NCBI RefSeq assembly: GCF_025938155.1
Contig: NZ_JAPCZG010000010.1
Span: forward strand, 1-64,000
Direction of reading: 5' to 3'
Length of the DNA: 64,000 nt
Source of the DNA: Novosphingobium sp. KCTC 2891
GTDB taxonomy: Bacteria > Pseudomonadota > Alphaproteobacteria > Sphingomonadales > Sphingomonadaceae
In this document: piece by piece, positions 8,583 to 18,480 of the stretch
Layout of the letters: each line of letters starts with the position of its first letter
Numbering within the stretch: position 1 is the first letter of the stretch
Translations under genes and position numbers: made by a program
Notes under the pieces: model-generated
Told to the model about the DNA's origin: nothing
Seen by the model: the letters and a program-made list of their open reading frames with translations, nothing else
The model's database searches: none

Positions 8583-10517
8583 ATGCTCGGCTCCCTCCGC
8601 TCCATCATCCATTCCCGTATCGGCGCACTGATCGCGCTGGTGTTCCTCGGCCTGATCGCCCTCGCCTTCGCCGGGGCCGACATCACCGGTTCGCGCTTCG
8701 GCGGCGTGGCCGGGGGTGACCGGGTTGCCACCATCGGCGGCGCACGCATCGGCACGGCCGATCTCGGCAAGGCGATGACCAACGCCTTCGAAGGCGAGCG
8801 CCAGCAGAACCCGCAGCTGACGATGAAGGACTTCGTCGCCGCCGGTGCTCTCGACGAAGTGCTGACCGGCCTCGTCGACCGCACCGCGATGATGGAATGG
8901 GGCCAGACGCACGGCATGGCGGTCAGCGACCGGCTGGTCGACAGCGAGATCGTCAAGATTCCGGCGTTCCAGGGGCCGGACGGCAAGTTCAACGAAAACG
9001 CCTACAAGCAGCTGCTCGCGCAGAAGAGCCTGACCGACAAGATGGTCCGCAGCGACATCGCGCAGGGTCTGATGGCGCGCCAGCTGCTGGTGCCTGCCAG
9101 CTTTGGCGCCACCTTCCCGCAGAGCGCCGCCGTGCGTTACGCCTCGCTGCTCAAGGAGCGCCGCGAAGGCGCGCTCGCCTATATCCCCGCGCTGGCCTTC
9201 GCGCCCAAGGAACCGGCCAGCGACCAGCAGCTGGGCGCCTTCTACAAGGCGAACGGTGCGCGCTACATGGTGCCCGAACGCCGCACGATCCGTTACGCCG
9301 TGTTCGACGAAACCGCGATCAAGGACGTGCCCGCGCCGACCGAGGCCGAGATCCAGCAGCGCTACAAGCTCAATGCCGCGGTCTATGCGCCCAGCGAAAC
9401 GCGCGACGTCACGCAGGTGATCCTCACCGACGAAGCCTCGGCCAAGGCGCTCGCCGCCGAAGTCGCCGCCGGAAAGCCGATCGACGCCGCCGCCAGGGCG
9501 CGCGGGCTTTCCACCAGCAAGCTCCCCGGCCTCACCCCCGCGACGCTTGCTTCGCAGGCATCGAAGGCCGTGGCCGACGCCGTGTTCGCCACCGCGCAGG
9601 GCAAGGTCGCCGCGCCCGCGCGCAGCGGCATCGGCTGGCACGTGATCCGCGTCGACGCGATCACCAGGAAGCCCGGCAAGACGCTCGACCAGGCCCGCCC
9701 CGAACTCGTCGCCGCGCTCACCGCCGAAAAGCGCAAGACCGCGCTCGGCGATGTCTCGGCCAAGATCGAACAGCAGTTCGAGAGCGGCACCGGCCTTGCC
9801 GATGCGGTCAAGTCGCTCGGCCTCGCGGTCCAGACCAGCGAGCCGCTCCAGGCTGACGGCACCATCTTCGGCAAGCCGGGCGTGAAGCCCATCCCCGAAG
9901 TCGCCGGCCTCGTCCAGACCGCCTTCGCGATGGAACGCGAAGGCCAGCCCCAGCTTGCCGAAGCGCAGCAGGGCACGCGGTTCGTGATCTTCGACGTCGC
10001 GCGGATCGAACCCGCCGCGCCCGCCCCGCTCGCGCAGATCCGCGAGCGCGTGCAGCGCGACTGGGCGATCGACGCCGGCACCGCCAAGGCCAAGGCAGCC
10101 TCCGACGGCATCCTCGCCGCGCTGAAGAAGGACACGTCGCTGGCGGACGCGCTCAAGGCCACCGGCGCCGCGCTGCCCGCCCCCAATCCCATCGCGATGA
10201 GCCGCGAGCAGCTCAACGGAATGCAGCCCCGCATTCCCGAAGCGCTGGGCCTCATGTTCGCGATGGCGCAGGGCACCGCCAAGCGTCTCCAGGCGCCGGA
10301 CAAGTCGGGCTGGATCGTCGTCAGCCTCGCCAAGGTCATCCCCGGCGTGGTCCAGCCGAACGATCCCATCGTTCCCGCCGCCGCCCGCGAGCTGGGCACC
10401 GCGCTCGGCCGCGAATATGCCGAGGCGCTGCGCGCCGCGATCCGCAACGACATCGGCGTGAAGCGCAACGAAGCCGGCCTGCGCGCGGTCCGCACCCAGC
10501 TGGTCGGCGGGCAGTAA
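8583..10517 (+). CDS. ppiD: SurA-N/PPIC-type peptidylprolyl isomerase, PpiD-like periplasmic chaperone
   Basis: A 644-residue membrane-anchored folding factor. One N-terminal membrane helix (IGALIALVFLGLIALAFAG) is followed by a SurA-N-like region (about 30-180) and one PPIC rotamase-like domain (about 240-360, VYAPSETRDVTQVILTDE to GIGWHVIRVD). A long C-terminal chaperone part follows. PpiD handles proteins leaving the Sec translocon on the periplasmic side. I prefer ATG 8583 over an upstream TTG at 8574. Its stop is only 4 bases from trpE, so it leads the trp operon. Confidence 0.9.
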   Translation: MLGSLRSIIHSRIGALIALVFLGLIALAFAGADITGSRFGGVAGGDRVATIGGARIGTADLGKAMTNAFEGERQQNPQLTMKDFVAAGALDEVLTGLVDRTAMMEWGQTHGMAVSDRLVDSEIVKIPAFQGPDGKFNENAYKQLLAQKSLTDKMVRSDIAQGLMARQLLVPASFGATFPQSAAVRYASLLKERREGALAYIPALAFAPKEPASDQQLGAFYKANGARYMVPERRTIRYAVFDETAIKDVPAPTEAEIQQRYKLNAAVYAPSETRDVTQVILTDEASAKALAAEVAAGKPIDAAARARGLSTSKLPGLTPATLASQASKAVADAVFATAQGKVAAPARSGIGWHVIRVDAITRKPGKTLDQARPELVAALTAEKRKTALGDVSAKIEQQFESGTGLADAVKSLGLAVQTSEPLQADGTIFGKPGVKPIPEVAGLVQTAFAMEREGQPQLAEAQQGTRFVIFDVARIEPAAPAPLAQIRERVQRDWAIDAGTAKAKAASDGILAALKKDTSLADALKATGAALPAPNPIAMSREQLNGMQPRIPEALGLMFAMAQGTAKRLQAPDKSGWIVVSLAKVIPGVVQPNDPIVPAAARELGTALGREYAEALRAAIRNDIGVKRNEAGLRAVRTQLVGGQ

Positions 10518-10521
10518 GCCG

Positions 10522-12066
10522 ATGACCACCGCGCTCGACGTCCGCCCCGAAGCCACGGCCCGTCCCGAGAACTGGGACGCCGCCACGCGCGCGCTCGCCG
10601 ATGGCAAGCCCGCGCTGATCTGGCGCAAGCTGATCGCGGACACCGAGACCCCGGTCGGCGCGGCGCTCAAGCTGATCGAGGCCGGGCGCGGCGACTTCCT
10701 GCTCGAATCCGTGCAGGGCGGCGAAGTGCGCGGCCGCTACAGCCTGCTCGGGCTGGACCCGGACCTGGTGTTCCGCGCCACCGGCCACGCCTGCGAAGTC
10801 AACAGCATCTGGCGGCATGACCGCGCCGCATTTGCCCCGCTCCCCGGCGATGCGCTGGCCGAACTGCGCGCGCTGGTCGAAGCCTGCCGCATCGACGTGC
10901 CCGAAGGGCTGCCCCCGGTGCTCGCCTGCCTCGTCGGCTACTTCGGCTACGAGACCATCGGCCTCGTCGAAAAGCTCCCCCGCGCGCCCGACAGCGATCT
11001 GGTCCTGCCGGACATGCTGTTCGTGCGCCCCACGGTGCTGCTCGTGTTCGACCGGCTCAGCGACGAACTCGTCGCCGTCGCTCCGGTCTGGGCCGGCACA
11101 GGCGATCCCGCGCACCGCCTCGAAGCCGCGGCCGAACGCATCGACGAAGCGCTGCGCCGGCTGGGCGATGCCGCCCCGGCCGAACCGTCGCTGCCCGCGC
11201 CGATCGAGATCGAGCGCACCCCGGTCATGGCTGCGGACGACTATGCCGCCATGGTCGGCCGCGCCAAGGACTACATCGAGGCGGGCGACATCTTCCAGGT
11301 CGTGCTCGCCCAGCGCTTCACCGCGCCGTTCCCGCTGCCGCCGGTATCGCTCTACCGCTCGCTGCGCCGGATCAATCCTTCGCCCTTCCTCTATTTCCTC
11401 GACCTGCCCGGCTTCGCGCTGATCGGCTCCAGCCCGGAAATCCTCGTGCGCATCCGCGACGGCGAAGTGACCATCCGGCCCATCGCCGGCACCCGCCCGC
11501 GCGGCGCCACGCCCGAGGAAGACCGCGCCAACGAAGCCAGCCTGCTCGCCGATCCCAAGGAACGCGCGGAGCACCTGATGCTGCTCGACCTTGGCCGCAA
11601 CGACGTCGGCCGCGTCGCGCAGGCGGGTACGGTGAAAGTCACCGAAAGCTACACCATCGAACGCTACAGCCACGTGATGCACATCGTGTCGAACGTGATC
11701 GGCCAGCTCGATACGTCGCGCGCCGACAGCGTCGATGCGCTGTTCGCCGGCTTTCCCGCCGGCACCGTCAGCGGCGCCCCCAAGGTCCGCGCGTGCGAGA
11801 TCATCGCCGAGCTGGAGCCGGAAACGCGCGGTGCCTATGCCGGCGGCGTCGGTTATTTCGCGCCCGATGGCTCGGTCGATTCGTGCATCATCCTGCGCAC
11901 CGGCATCCTCAAGGACGGCGTGCTCCACGTCCAGGCCGGCGCCGGCATCGTGGCCGACAGCATTCCCGAATACGAACAGCGCGAATGCGAGGCCAAGTCC
12001 GGCGCGCTTTTCGCCGCCGCCCGCGAAGCGATCCGCGTCGCCAGCGAACCCCGGTTCGGACAGTAA
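10522..12066 (+). CDS. trpE: Anthranilate synthase component I
   Basis: A 514-residue enzyme that makes anthranilate from chorismate with TrpG. The allosteric tryptophan motif LLES is present near residue 61 (FLLESVQGG). The catalytic chorismate-binding half contains IAGTRPRGATPEEDRANE, LLDLGRNDVGRVA, the HVMHIVSNV segment and GTVSGAPKVRACEII. The length is normal and TrpG is separate, not fused. The gene sits between ppiD and trpG, spaced 4 and 12 bases. Confidence 0.97.
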   Translation: MTTALDVRPEATARPENWDAATRALADGKPALIWRKLIADTETPVGAALKLIEAGRGDFLLESVQGGEVRGRYSLLGLDPDLVFRATGHACEVNSIWRHDRAAFAPLPGDALAELRALVEACRIDVPEGLPPVLACLVGYFGYETIGLVEKLPRAPDSDLVLPDMLFVRPTVLLVFDRLSDELVAVAPVWAGTGDPAHRLEAAAERIDEALRRLGDAAPAEPSLPAPIEIERTPVMAADDYAAMVGRAKDYIEAGDIFQVVLAQRFTAPFPLPPVSLYRSLRRINPSPFLYFLDLPGFALIGSSPEILVRIRDGEVTIRPIAGTRPRGATPEEDRANEASLLADPKERAEHLMLLDLGRNDVGRVAQAGTVKVTESYTIERYSHVMHIVSNVIGQLDTSRADSVDALFAGFPAGTVSGAPKVRACEIIAELEPETRGAYAGGVGYFAPDGSVDSCIILRTGILKDGVLHVQAGAGIVADSIPEYEQRECEAKSGALFAAAREAIRVASEPRFGQ

Positions 12067-12078
12067 GGCGCCCGCCCC

Positions 12079-12671
<593 letters not shown>

Positions 12672-12675
<4 letters not shown>

Positions 12676-13667
12676 CCGCGCTGCCCGAAGTCACGCCGGT
12701 CCCGCTGGAGGAAGCGGAGGCCGAGGCCGCGTTCGGCGCGATCCTTGACGGCCAGGTGGCCGACGACGACGTCGCCGCCTTCCTCGTCGCGCTGTCCGAA
12801 CGCGGCGAGACGGCGAGCGAGATCGCCGGCGCCGCCCGTGCCATGCGTGCGCGGATGATCCCGATCAAGGCGCCCGCCAACGCCATCGACGTCTGCGGCA
12901 CCGGCGGCGACGGGCACCATACGCTCAACGTCTCCACCGCCGTCGCCATCGTCGTCGCGGCCTGCGACGTGCCCGTGGCCAAGCACGGCAACCGCGCCGC
13001 CAGCAGCAAGGCAGGCGCGGCCGACACGCTCGAAGCGCTCGGCCTCAATCTTGATCGCGCCGCCGAAACCGCCGAGGAAACGCTCGCGGACCTCAACATC
13101 GGCTTCCTCTTTGCCGGCAAGCACCACCCCGCGATGGGCCGGATCATGCCGATCCGCAAGGCCATCGGCCGCCGTACCATCTTCAACCTGATGGGACCGC
13201 TGGCCAACCCGGCGGGCGTGCGCCGCCAGCTCGTCGGCATCGCCCGCCCGGCCTATGTGCCGATCTATGCCGAAGCGCTGCTGCGGCTCGGCTCGGACCA
13301 CAGCCTTGTCGTCTCTGGCGACGAAGGGCTGGACGAACTGAGCCTCGCCGGCGGCAACGAACTGGCCGAAGTGAAGGACGGCCAGCTTTCGATGCGCCGC
13401 GTGACGCCGCAGGATGCGGGCCTGCCGGTCCACCCGATCGAGGCGATCCGCGGCGGAGACGCCGCCCACAACGCCGCTGCGCTGCGCCGCCTGCTCCACG
13501 GCGAGCACGGCCCCTACCGCGATGCCGTGCTGTTCAACGCTGCCGCCGCGCTGATCGTGGCGGGAGAGGCCCGCGATTGGCACGATGGCGTCGAGGAAGC
13601 CGCCGAAGCCATCGACAAGGGCCTCGCCAACGCGCTGCTGAACTGCTGGATCGCCGCCCTGCGCTGA
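12672..13667 (+). CDS. trpD: Anthranilate phosphoribosyltransferase
   Basis: A 331-residue enzyme transferring phosphoribose from PRPP to anthranilate. The PRPP-binding motif DVCGTGGDGHHTLNVST, KHGNRAASSKAGAADTLEAL, and HHPAMGRIMPIRKAIGRRT are all present. The start overlaps trpG by four bases, which fixes it. A 76-base gap containing a REP-like repeat separates it from trpC. Confidence 0.97.
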
Positions 13668-13690
13668 TCCTGCGCCCATCCCCAACGCCC

Positions 13691-13715
13691 GCTTGTCCTG
13701 AGCTTGTCGAAGGAC
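13691..13715. repeat. REP-like sphingomonad repeat in trpD-trpC gap
   Basis: The segment contains CCTGAGCTTGTCGAAGGAC. This is the widely dispersed intergenic element, often seen as CTTCGACAAGCTCAGG on the other strand, that I recognise from alphaproteobacterial genomes. It holds an AGCTTGTCGA core and lies inside the trp operon just before trpC. I saw no second copy in this window. Confidence 0.6.
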
Positions 13716-13743
13716 GTATCGCGGCGCTAAGGCGAGCCTCAAG

Positions 13744-14532
13744 ATGACCGACAAGCTCACCGAGATCTGCGACACCAAGCGCGACGAAGTCGCCGCCCGC
13801 AAGACATCCGCCACGCTCGCGGATCTCGCCGCGCGCGCCAGCGAACAGACCCCGCCGCGCGGGTTCGAGGCCGCGCTGCGCCGGCGTGCCGCCACGGGCT
13901 ATGCCCTGATCGCCGAGATCAAGAAGGCCAGCCCGTCCAAGGGTCTGATCCGCCCCGATTTTGCCCCCGCCGACCACGCCCGCGCCTACCAGGCCGGCGG
14001 CGCCGCGTGCCTGTCGGTCCTCACCGACGCACCCTATTTCCAGGGCCACGAGGACTACCTCGTGCAGGCCCGCGCCGCCTGCGATCTGCCGGTGATCCGC
14101 AAGGACTTCATGGTCGATCCGTGGCAATGCGCCGAAGCGCGCGCCATCGGCGCGGATGCCATCCTGATCATCGTCGCCGCGCTAGAAGACGCGCAGATGG
14201 TCGAGATCGAGGCCGCCGCGCGCGAGTCGGGCATGGACGTGCTCGTCGAAGTCCACAACGAAGCCGAAATGGAGCGCGCCGCACGCCTGCGCTCGCGCCT
14301 GATCGGCGTGAACAACCGCGACCTGAAGCGTTTCGTGACCGACCTCGCCGTGACGGAGCGCCTCGCCCCGCTCGCCCCGGAAGGCACGCTGCTGGTCGCC
14401 GAAAGCGGCATCAACAGCCATGCCGACCTCGTCCGCCTGGAAAAGTGCGGCGCGCGCACGTTCCTCGTCGGCGAAAGCCTGATGCGGCAGCAGGACGTCA
14501 CCGCCGCCACCAGGGCGCTGCTCGAAGGCTAG
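13744..14532 (+). CDS. trpC: Indole-3-glycerol phosphate synthase
   Basis: A 262-residue (beta/alpha)8 enzyme closing the indole ring. Motifs: [19 protein letters not shown] with the catalytic Lys, [22 protein letters not shown], and [22 protein letters not shown] near the end. It is not fused to TrpF. It is the last gene of the trp run here. The next gene is on the opposite strand, so the usual downstream moaC/moeA genes are absent. Confidence 0.97.
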   Translation: MTDKLTEICDTKRDEVAARKTSATLADLAARASEQTPPRGFEAALRRRAATGYALIAEIKKASPSKGLIRPDFAPADHARAYQAGGAACLSVLTDAPYFQGHEDYLVQARAACDLPVIRKDFMVDPWQCAEARAIGADAILIIVAALEDAQMVEIEAAARESGMDVLVEVHNEAEMERAARLRSRLIGVNNRDLKRFVTDLAVTERLAPLAPEGTLLVAESGINSHADLVRLEKCGARTFLVGESLMRQQDVTAATRALLEG

Positions 14533-14540
14533 GCGGATCG

Positions 14541-14557
14541 CGGGGGCCTTGCCCCCG
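14541..14557. terminator. Hairpin between convergent trpC and phosphatase genes
   Basis: CGGGGGC and GCCCCCG form a perfect 7-bp stem with a 3-base loop, 8 bases after the trpC stop. No T run follows on either strand, so termination is inferred from position and stem strength. Confidence 0.5.
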
Positions 14558-14566
14558 CCCCGCTCG

Positions 14567-15349
14567 TCACGCGACCAGCTTTTCTTCCATGGCGCTGATC
14601 TTGGCCGCGTCCACCCCGAGCAGCTGCTCGGCATAGTTCTCGACCGAACCGTACTGGTCGCGGATCGCGGCGAAGGCTGTTTCGAGGAACTCGGGCCGCA
14701 CGCCCATCAGCACGCGCACCGCGTTGTCCTCCATGCGCGCGCCGAAACCGCTGCGCACCGCGGTTGCCCCCGCCGCGATCCGTGCTTCGGCATTGCCGGC
14801 GGTGTTGGTGAGGACATAGTCGGCCAGCACGTCGTCATGGTGCACGCCCAGCAGCGTGTGCACGAGCGCGGCGGCAACCCCGGTGCGATCCTTGCCGGCA
14901 AGGCAGTGCAGCAGCGTGGGGTGGTCGCGTCCGGCCAGCGCATCGAAATAGAGGCGATAGGTGCCCGCGAGCACGGGGCGGAACGGCAGCTTGCCGTAAA
15001 GCGTGACCATCGCGTTCACCGCGTCCTGCTCGGTCACCACTTGGCGGGCCATTTCCTCGTGCACGGCCACGCCCTTGGCGCTGGCGGTTTCGCCCGGCTC
15101 GAACATCACTTCCCCGTCGAATTCGGGATGGCGCAGGCAGGGATAGGCCACGCGCTCGCTGTCGCCGCGCAGGTCGATCACCGTGCCGATGCCAAGGCCG
15201 TGGACCACGTCCAGATCCTGCTGCGTCGCGCCGACGTGCTGGCCCGAGCGCCACAGCGCGCCCTTGCGAAGCTGCCCGGCCCGCGCCGCATAGCCACCAT
15301 AATCGCGGAAATTGTGGATTCCCTGGAGGTTGAGCACCCTGTCCTGCAT
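14567..15349 (-). CDS. Tyrosine phosphatase family protein (Tyr_phosphatase_3 type)
   Basis: A 260-residue protein with the cysteine phosphatase signature HCLAGKDRTG (Cys149, Arg155). The upstream GTVIDLRGDSERVAYP and the N-terminal NFRDYGGY are characteristic of the bacterial PtpB/Tyr_phosphatase_3 family. Such enzymes remove phosphate from tyrosine, serine or phosphoinositides. The substrate here is unknown. The start MQDRVLNLQGIHNFRDYGG is chosen because the family begins here, although the frame stays open for another 48 codons. It is divergent from the esterase gene at 15474. Confidence 0.88.
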   Translation of the reverse strand: MQDRVLNLQGIHNFRDYGGYAARAGQLRKGALWRSGQHVGATQQDLDVVHGLGIGTVIDLRGDSERVAYPCLRHPEFDGEVMFEPGETASAKGVAVHEEMARQVVTEQDAVNAMVTLYGKLPFRPVLAGTYRLYFDALAGRDHPTLLHCLAGKDRTGVAAALVHTLLGVHHDDVLADYVLTNTAGNAEARIAAGATAVRSGFGARMEDNAVRVLMGVRPEFLETAFAAIRDQYGSVENYAEQLLGVDAAKISAMEEKLVA

Positions 15350-15473
15350 CCCTGCGTCCTTCGCCGGTTTCTGTTCGCAACTGATATTTCGCACAGTCCC
15401 TTGGCTCGACAACCCGCCGCGGGGCAAGCACAAAGCGACAAGAAAAGAACAATGAACATTGTGGAGACGATGC

Positions 15474-16445
15474 ATGACAGAACCGAATTCCACCCTTCAC
15501 CTGGTCGATCCCGAGATCCTGCCGCTGCTGGAAATGCTCGGTCCGCGCGTGGCGTTCAGCGCGGAAACGCTGCCCGCCATCCGGGAGGTGAGCGCCGCGC
15601 AATATGCCACCTTCGGCACCCCCGTGCTCGAACCGGTGGTGGAGCGCACGGCGGGTACCGGCGGCGAGGTCGAGATCCTGTGGTATGATCCCGCGCCGGG
15701 TGAGAAGAACCGGCCCGCGCTGCTGCACATCCACGGCGGCGGGATGATCGTGGGATCGGCGCGGGGGATGACCGCCGGACCGTCCAACATGGCACGCGCG
15801 CTGGGCATCCCGGTGGCCTCGGTCGAATACCGGCTCGCCCCCGAAACCCCGTTCCCCGGCCCGCAGGAGGATTGCCTGGCGGGGCTGCGCTGGCTGGCGG
15901 ACAATGCGGACCGGCTGGGCGTGGACGCGGCGCGGATCGGCGTGATCGGCGAAAGCGCGGGCGGCGGTCTCGCGGCGGCGACCGCGCAGATGGCCCGCGA
16001 TACGGGCGGGCCGACGCTCGCCGCGCAGATCCTCGTCTACCCCATGCTCGATCACCGCACCGGCAGCGAGGCCTGCCCTTATGGCAACCGCCACACCGGC
16101 GAATTCATCTGGACCCGCGCGTCCAACCGCTTCGGCTGGGAAGCGCTGCGCGGCGACTATCCCGCCGACGACGCGCGCAAGGGCTGGTTCTCGCCCAGCC
16201 TGGCGGACGACCTTGCAGGCCTGCCGCCAACGTGGATCGGCACGGGAAGCCTCGATCTGTTCTTCGACGAGAACCTCGATTACGCGCGGCGGCTGGTCGA
16301 TGCGGGCGTGCCGGTGGAACTGCACAGCTACCCCGGCGCGATCCACGCGTTCAACGTGGTGCCCGATGCCGCCATCGCCAAGGCATTCAGCCGCGACATG
16401 ATGGGCGCCATTGCGCGGATGCTGGGCGCGCCTGCCCGCGATTGA
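15474..16445 (+). CDS. Alpha/beta hydrolase, hormone-sensitive-lipase type
   Basis: A 323-residue esterase or lipase. The oxyanion motif HIHGGGMIVGS (about 85-95) precedes the nucleophile elbow GESAGGGL with Ser161. The acid is probably in GTGSLDLFFDE and the His in YPGAIHAFN. It belongs to the bacterial HSL group that cleaves short-chain or bulky esters. The ATG at 15474 is preferred, with GGAGA about 10 bases upstream. It has no signal peptide, so it is cytosolic. It is convergent with the receiver gene. Confidence 0.88.
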   Translation: MTEPNSTLHLVDPEILPLLEMLGPRVAFSAETLPAIREVSAAQYATFGTPVLEPVVERTAGTGGEVEILWYDPAPGEKNRPALLHIHGGGMIVGSARGMTAGPSNMARALGIPVASVEYRLAPETPFPGPQEDCLAGLRWLADNADRLGVDAARIGVIGESAGGGLAAATAQMARDTGGPTLAAQILVYPMLDHRTGSEACPYGNRHTGEFIWTRASNRFGWEALRGDYPADDARKGWFSPSLADDLAGLPPTWIGTGSLDLFFDENLDYARRLVDAGVPVELHSYPGAIHAFNVVPDAAIAKAFSRDMMGAIARMLGAPARD

Positions 16446-16463
16446 GCGGCGATCGGGCCTGGG

Positions 16464-16847
16464 TCAGGCCGTCCGCTGCTGCGAAATCGGCGGGACCGCT
16501 TCCAGCGCGCGCGCGACAACGACCGAGGCGGGGGTGGGCTTGGGCACCAGCACCCCGCCAAGGCGGCGCACCGCCTCGTCCATGCGGTCCAGATCGCCCG
16601 TGTGCAGCACATAGGGCACGCCCATCGCCGCCAGCGCGCGCGCGACCGGCTCGCAGGTCTGCCCCTGCCCCAGCGACACGTCCAGGATCGCGGCAGCGAG
16701 GTGGCCGCGCTCGACGATTTCCAGCGCCTCGCCCAGTTCCAGCGCGGTCAGCGGGACACAGCCCGCGTCCTCCACCGCGAATTCCAGATCGAGAAGGATC
16801 AGCGGTTCGTCATCGAGGACGAGAACGCACCAGGGGGCGTCGGTCAT
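16464..16847 (-). CDS. Single-domain response regulator paired with the LOV kinase (LovR-like)
   Basis: A 127-residue receiver domain alone, with no output domain. It shows acidic pocket residues Asp12/Asp13 (VLDDEP), phosphoacceptor Asp56 (AILDVSLG), Thr83 (LHTGD) and Lys103 (LVPKPTP). The start overlaps the kinase stop (ATGA at 16844-16847), which fixes it and couples translation. In Caulobacter and Erythrobacter, single-domain regulators such as LovR act with LOV-histidine kinases and damp the general stress response. The same role here is an inference from the gene pairing. Confidence 0.88.
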   Translation of the reverse strand: MTDAPWCVLVLDDEPLILLDLEFAVEDAGCVPLTALELGEALEIVERGHLAAAILDVSLGQGQTCEPVARALAAMGVPYVLHTGDLDRMDEAVRRLGGVLVPKPTPASVVVARALEAVPPISQQRTA

Positions 16848-17923
16848 GCCGCCTCCTCCCGCAACGGCAGGCGCAGGGTGGCCTTCAGCCCCTCCCGACG
16901 CCATTCGCGTTTGATGTTGCCGCGCGCCATGCCCATCATCTTGTCCACTATGCTGCTCGACGCCGGCGCTGCGGGGACGGCCTCCGGTTCCAGCGGCGGG
17001 CCGCCCTCTTCGATCCAGTCGATCACGATGGTGGGCGCATTGGCCGCGCCGTTGCGCTTCCAGCTGATCGTGACCCGGCCGTCGGGGCGGCTGAGCGCGC
17101 CATGCTTGACCGCGTTGGCCGCAAGTTCGTGCAGCGACAGGCCCAGCACCGACACCGCCGAGAAATCGCTGCGCAGCCCGTTGCCGCGAAATTCGATGCG
17201 GCGTCCGTCGGGATCGTAAGGCCCCAGCACCGAACGGATTGCCTGTCCCACCTCGATCGAGCCGCTGGACGCTTCATCCAGCGTGGTTTCATAGGCGCGG
17301 CCCAGTGCCTGGATGCGCTCGTTGATCTCGCGCGCCTCGTTCTCGATCCCGCGCGCGCGGCCGGTGAAATTGACGATCCCGCCGATCACCGCGAACATGT
17401 TCTTCATCCGGTGCGACAGTTCGCGCGCCAGATCGCGCGCGTGGCGCTCGTCCGTGCGGGCCGCGCGCACGTCGGACACGTCCCACTGGCTGCCAAAGAA
17501 ATAGAGCAGTCGCCCCTCCGCGTCATAGATCGGGCCAAGGTGGAGCGCGTTCCAGAAAGCGTTGCCATCGCGCCGGTAATTGAGGATTTCCACGACGACC
17601 ACGTCTTCCTGGTCGATCGCGGCGCGGATGCGCGCGATGGCGGCGGGATCGGTGCCGGGGCCTTGCAGAAAGCGGCAGTTCCGGCCGATGATTTCGTCTT
17701 CGTCATACCCCGTCAGGGTACGGAAGGCGCGATTGGCGAAAATGATGGGCGCGTCGGGCTGGTGCGGATCGCAAAGGCAGATCGCCATGCGAGTCTGGGC
17801 CATCGCCTGCTCGAACAGGACTCCCGAAGCGCCGGCGAAGGCATCCTCCGGATGCCGGGCGCGAAAGCGGTCGGGGCTATCGTCATACGCCCGATGCGCT
17901 TGATCTTCCCGATGTGATGACAA
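16844..17923 (-). CDS. Blue-light sensor: LOV domain histidine kinase (HWE/HisKA_2 type)
   Basis: A soluble kinase of about 359 residues. The LOV domain (about 35-150) carries the flavin motif GRNCRFLQG. Cys83 is the residue that forms the light-induced adduct, and NYRRDGNAFWNALHLGPI follows. The H-box LSHRMKNMFAVIGG (His171) and an ATPase domain with LHELAANAVKHGALS identify the HWE/HisKA_2 type. The size and layout resemble Erythrobacter EL346. No ATG lies before the LOV domain. TTG 17923 is the best start, while ATG 17803 would cut into the first helix. A single receiver gene overlaps its stop. Confidence 0.9.
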   Translation of the reverse strand: MSSHREDQAHRAYDDSPDRFRARHPEDAFAGASGVLFEQAMAQTRMAICLCDPHQPDAPIIFANRAFRTLTGYDEDEIIGRNCRFLQGPGTDPAAIARIRAAIDQEDVVVVEILNYRRDGNAFWNALHLGPIYDAEGRLLYFFGSQWDVSDVRAARTDERHARDLARELSHRMKNMFAVIGGIVNFTGRARGIENEAREINERIQALGRAYETTLDEASSGSIEVGQAIRSVLGPYDPDGRRIEFRGNGLRSDFSAVSVLGLSLHELAANAVKHGALSRPDGRVTISWKRNGAANAPTIVIDWIEEGGPPLEPEAVPAAPASSSIVDKMMGMARGNIKREWRREGLKATLRLPLREEAA

Positions 17924-17975
17924 TGAATTGTTTCCCGGTGTGGTCTTGTTGCGCGCTTCGTTCCCCTTGCGCGTC

Positions 17976-18001
17976 AATGCCCTAGGGGACGAACCGGTTC
18001 C
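17976..18001 (-). promoter_or_regulatory. Possible EcfG general-stress promoter before the LOV kinase
   Basis: On the minus strand GGAAC (18001-17997) is followed after 17 bases by CATT (17979-17976), about 53 bases before the TTG start. The alphaproteobacterial EcfG consensus is GGAAC, 16-17 bases, CGTT, so there is one mismatch. A stress promoter would fit a LOV kinase that feeds into that response. Confidence 0.25.
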
Positions 18002-18045
18002 CTGCCCCCCGCGCTTTTTTACAAACCTGCACCAAAGGGCAGGCC

Positions 18046-18480
18046 CTACTTGCGGTCGATCGGGATCACCGCCACGGTCAGCCGTGAAACGCACACCAGC
18101 TTTTCGGCTTCGTCGCGGATGTGGATCGACCACACTTGCGAAGTGCGACCCAGCGCCTCCGCCTTGGCCGTGGCATAGACGAAGCCGTCGCGGACCGGGC
18201 GGATGTGGTTGGCGTTGATCTCCATGCCCACGCACGCCGACGTCGCCGGATCGACACAGAACGCCGCCGCGACCGAGCCTGCGGTTTCCGCCAGCACCAC
18301 CGATGCCCCTCCGTGAAGCCGCCCGAACGGCTGGTGGACGCGGTCGGTCACCGGCATCCGCACGGTCAGCGATTCCGCGTCGCAGCCGACGAATTCGATG
18401 TCGAGCCAGCCGGACATTCCGCGCGCGAAGCTGTCCTTCAGATATTCAGCGCTGGGAAGCGTGCCGCCGCACCAGATCAT
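18046..18480 (-). CDS. Hotdog-fold thioesterase (PaaI/YdiI type)
   Basis: A 144-residue acyl-CoA thioesterase candidate. The single hotdog domain contains FGRLHGGASVVLAETAGSVAA, the conserved HGG helix of the PaaI/YdiI group, and later GMEINANHIRPV and SRLTVAVIPI. Members hydrolyse aromatic or branched acyl-CoA esters. The start overlaps the stop of the M20 hydrolase gene (ATGA at 18477-18480), so the two are coupled. Confidence 0.88.
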   Translation of the reverse strand: MIWCGGTLPSAEYLKDSFARGMSGWLDIEFVGCDAESLTVRMPVTDRVHQPFGRLHGGASVVLAETAGSVAAAFCVDPATSACVGMEINANHIRPVRDGFVYATAKAEALGRTSQVWSIHIRDEAEKLVCVSRLTVAVIPIDRK

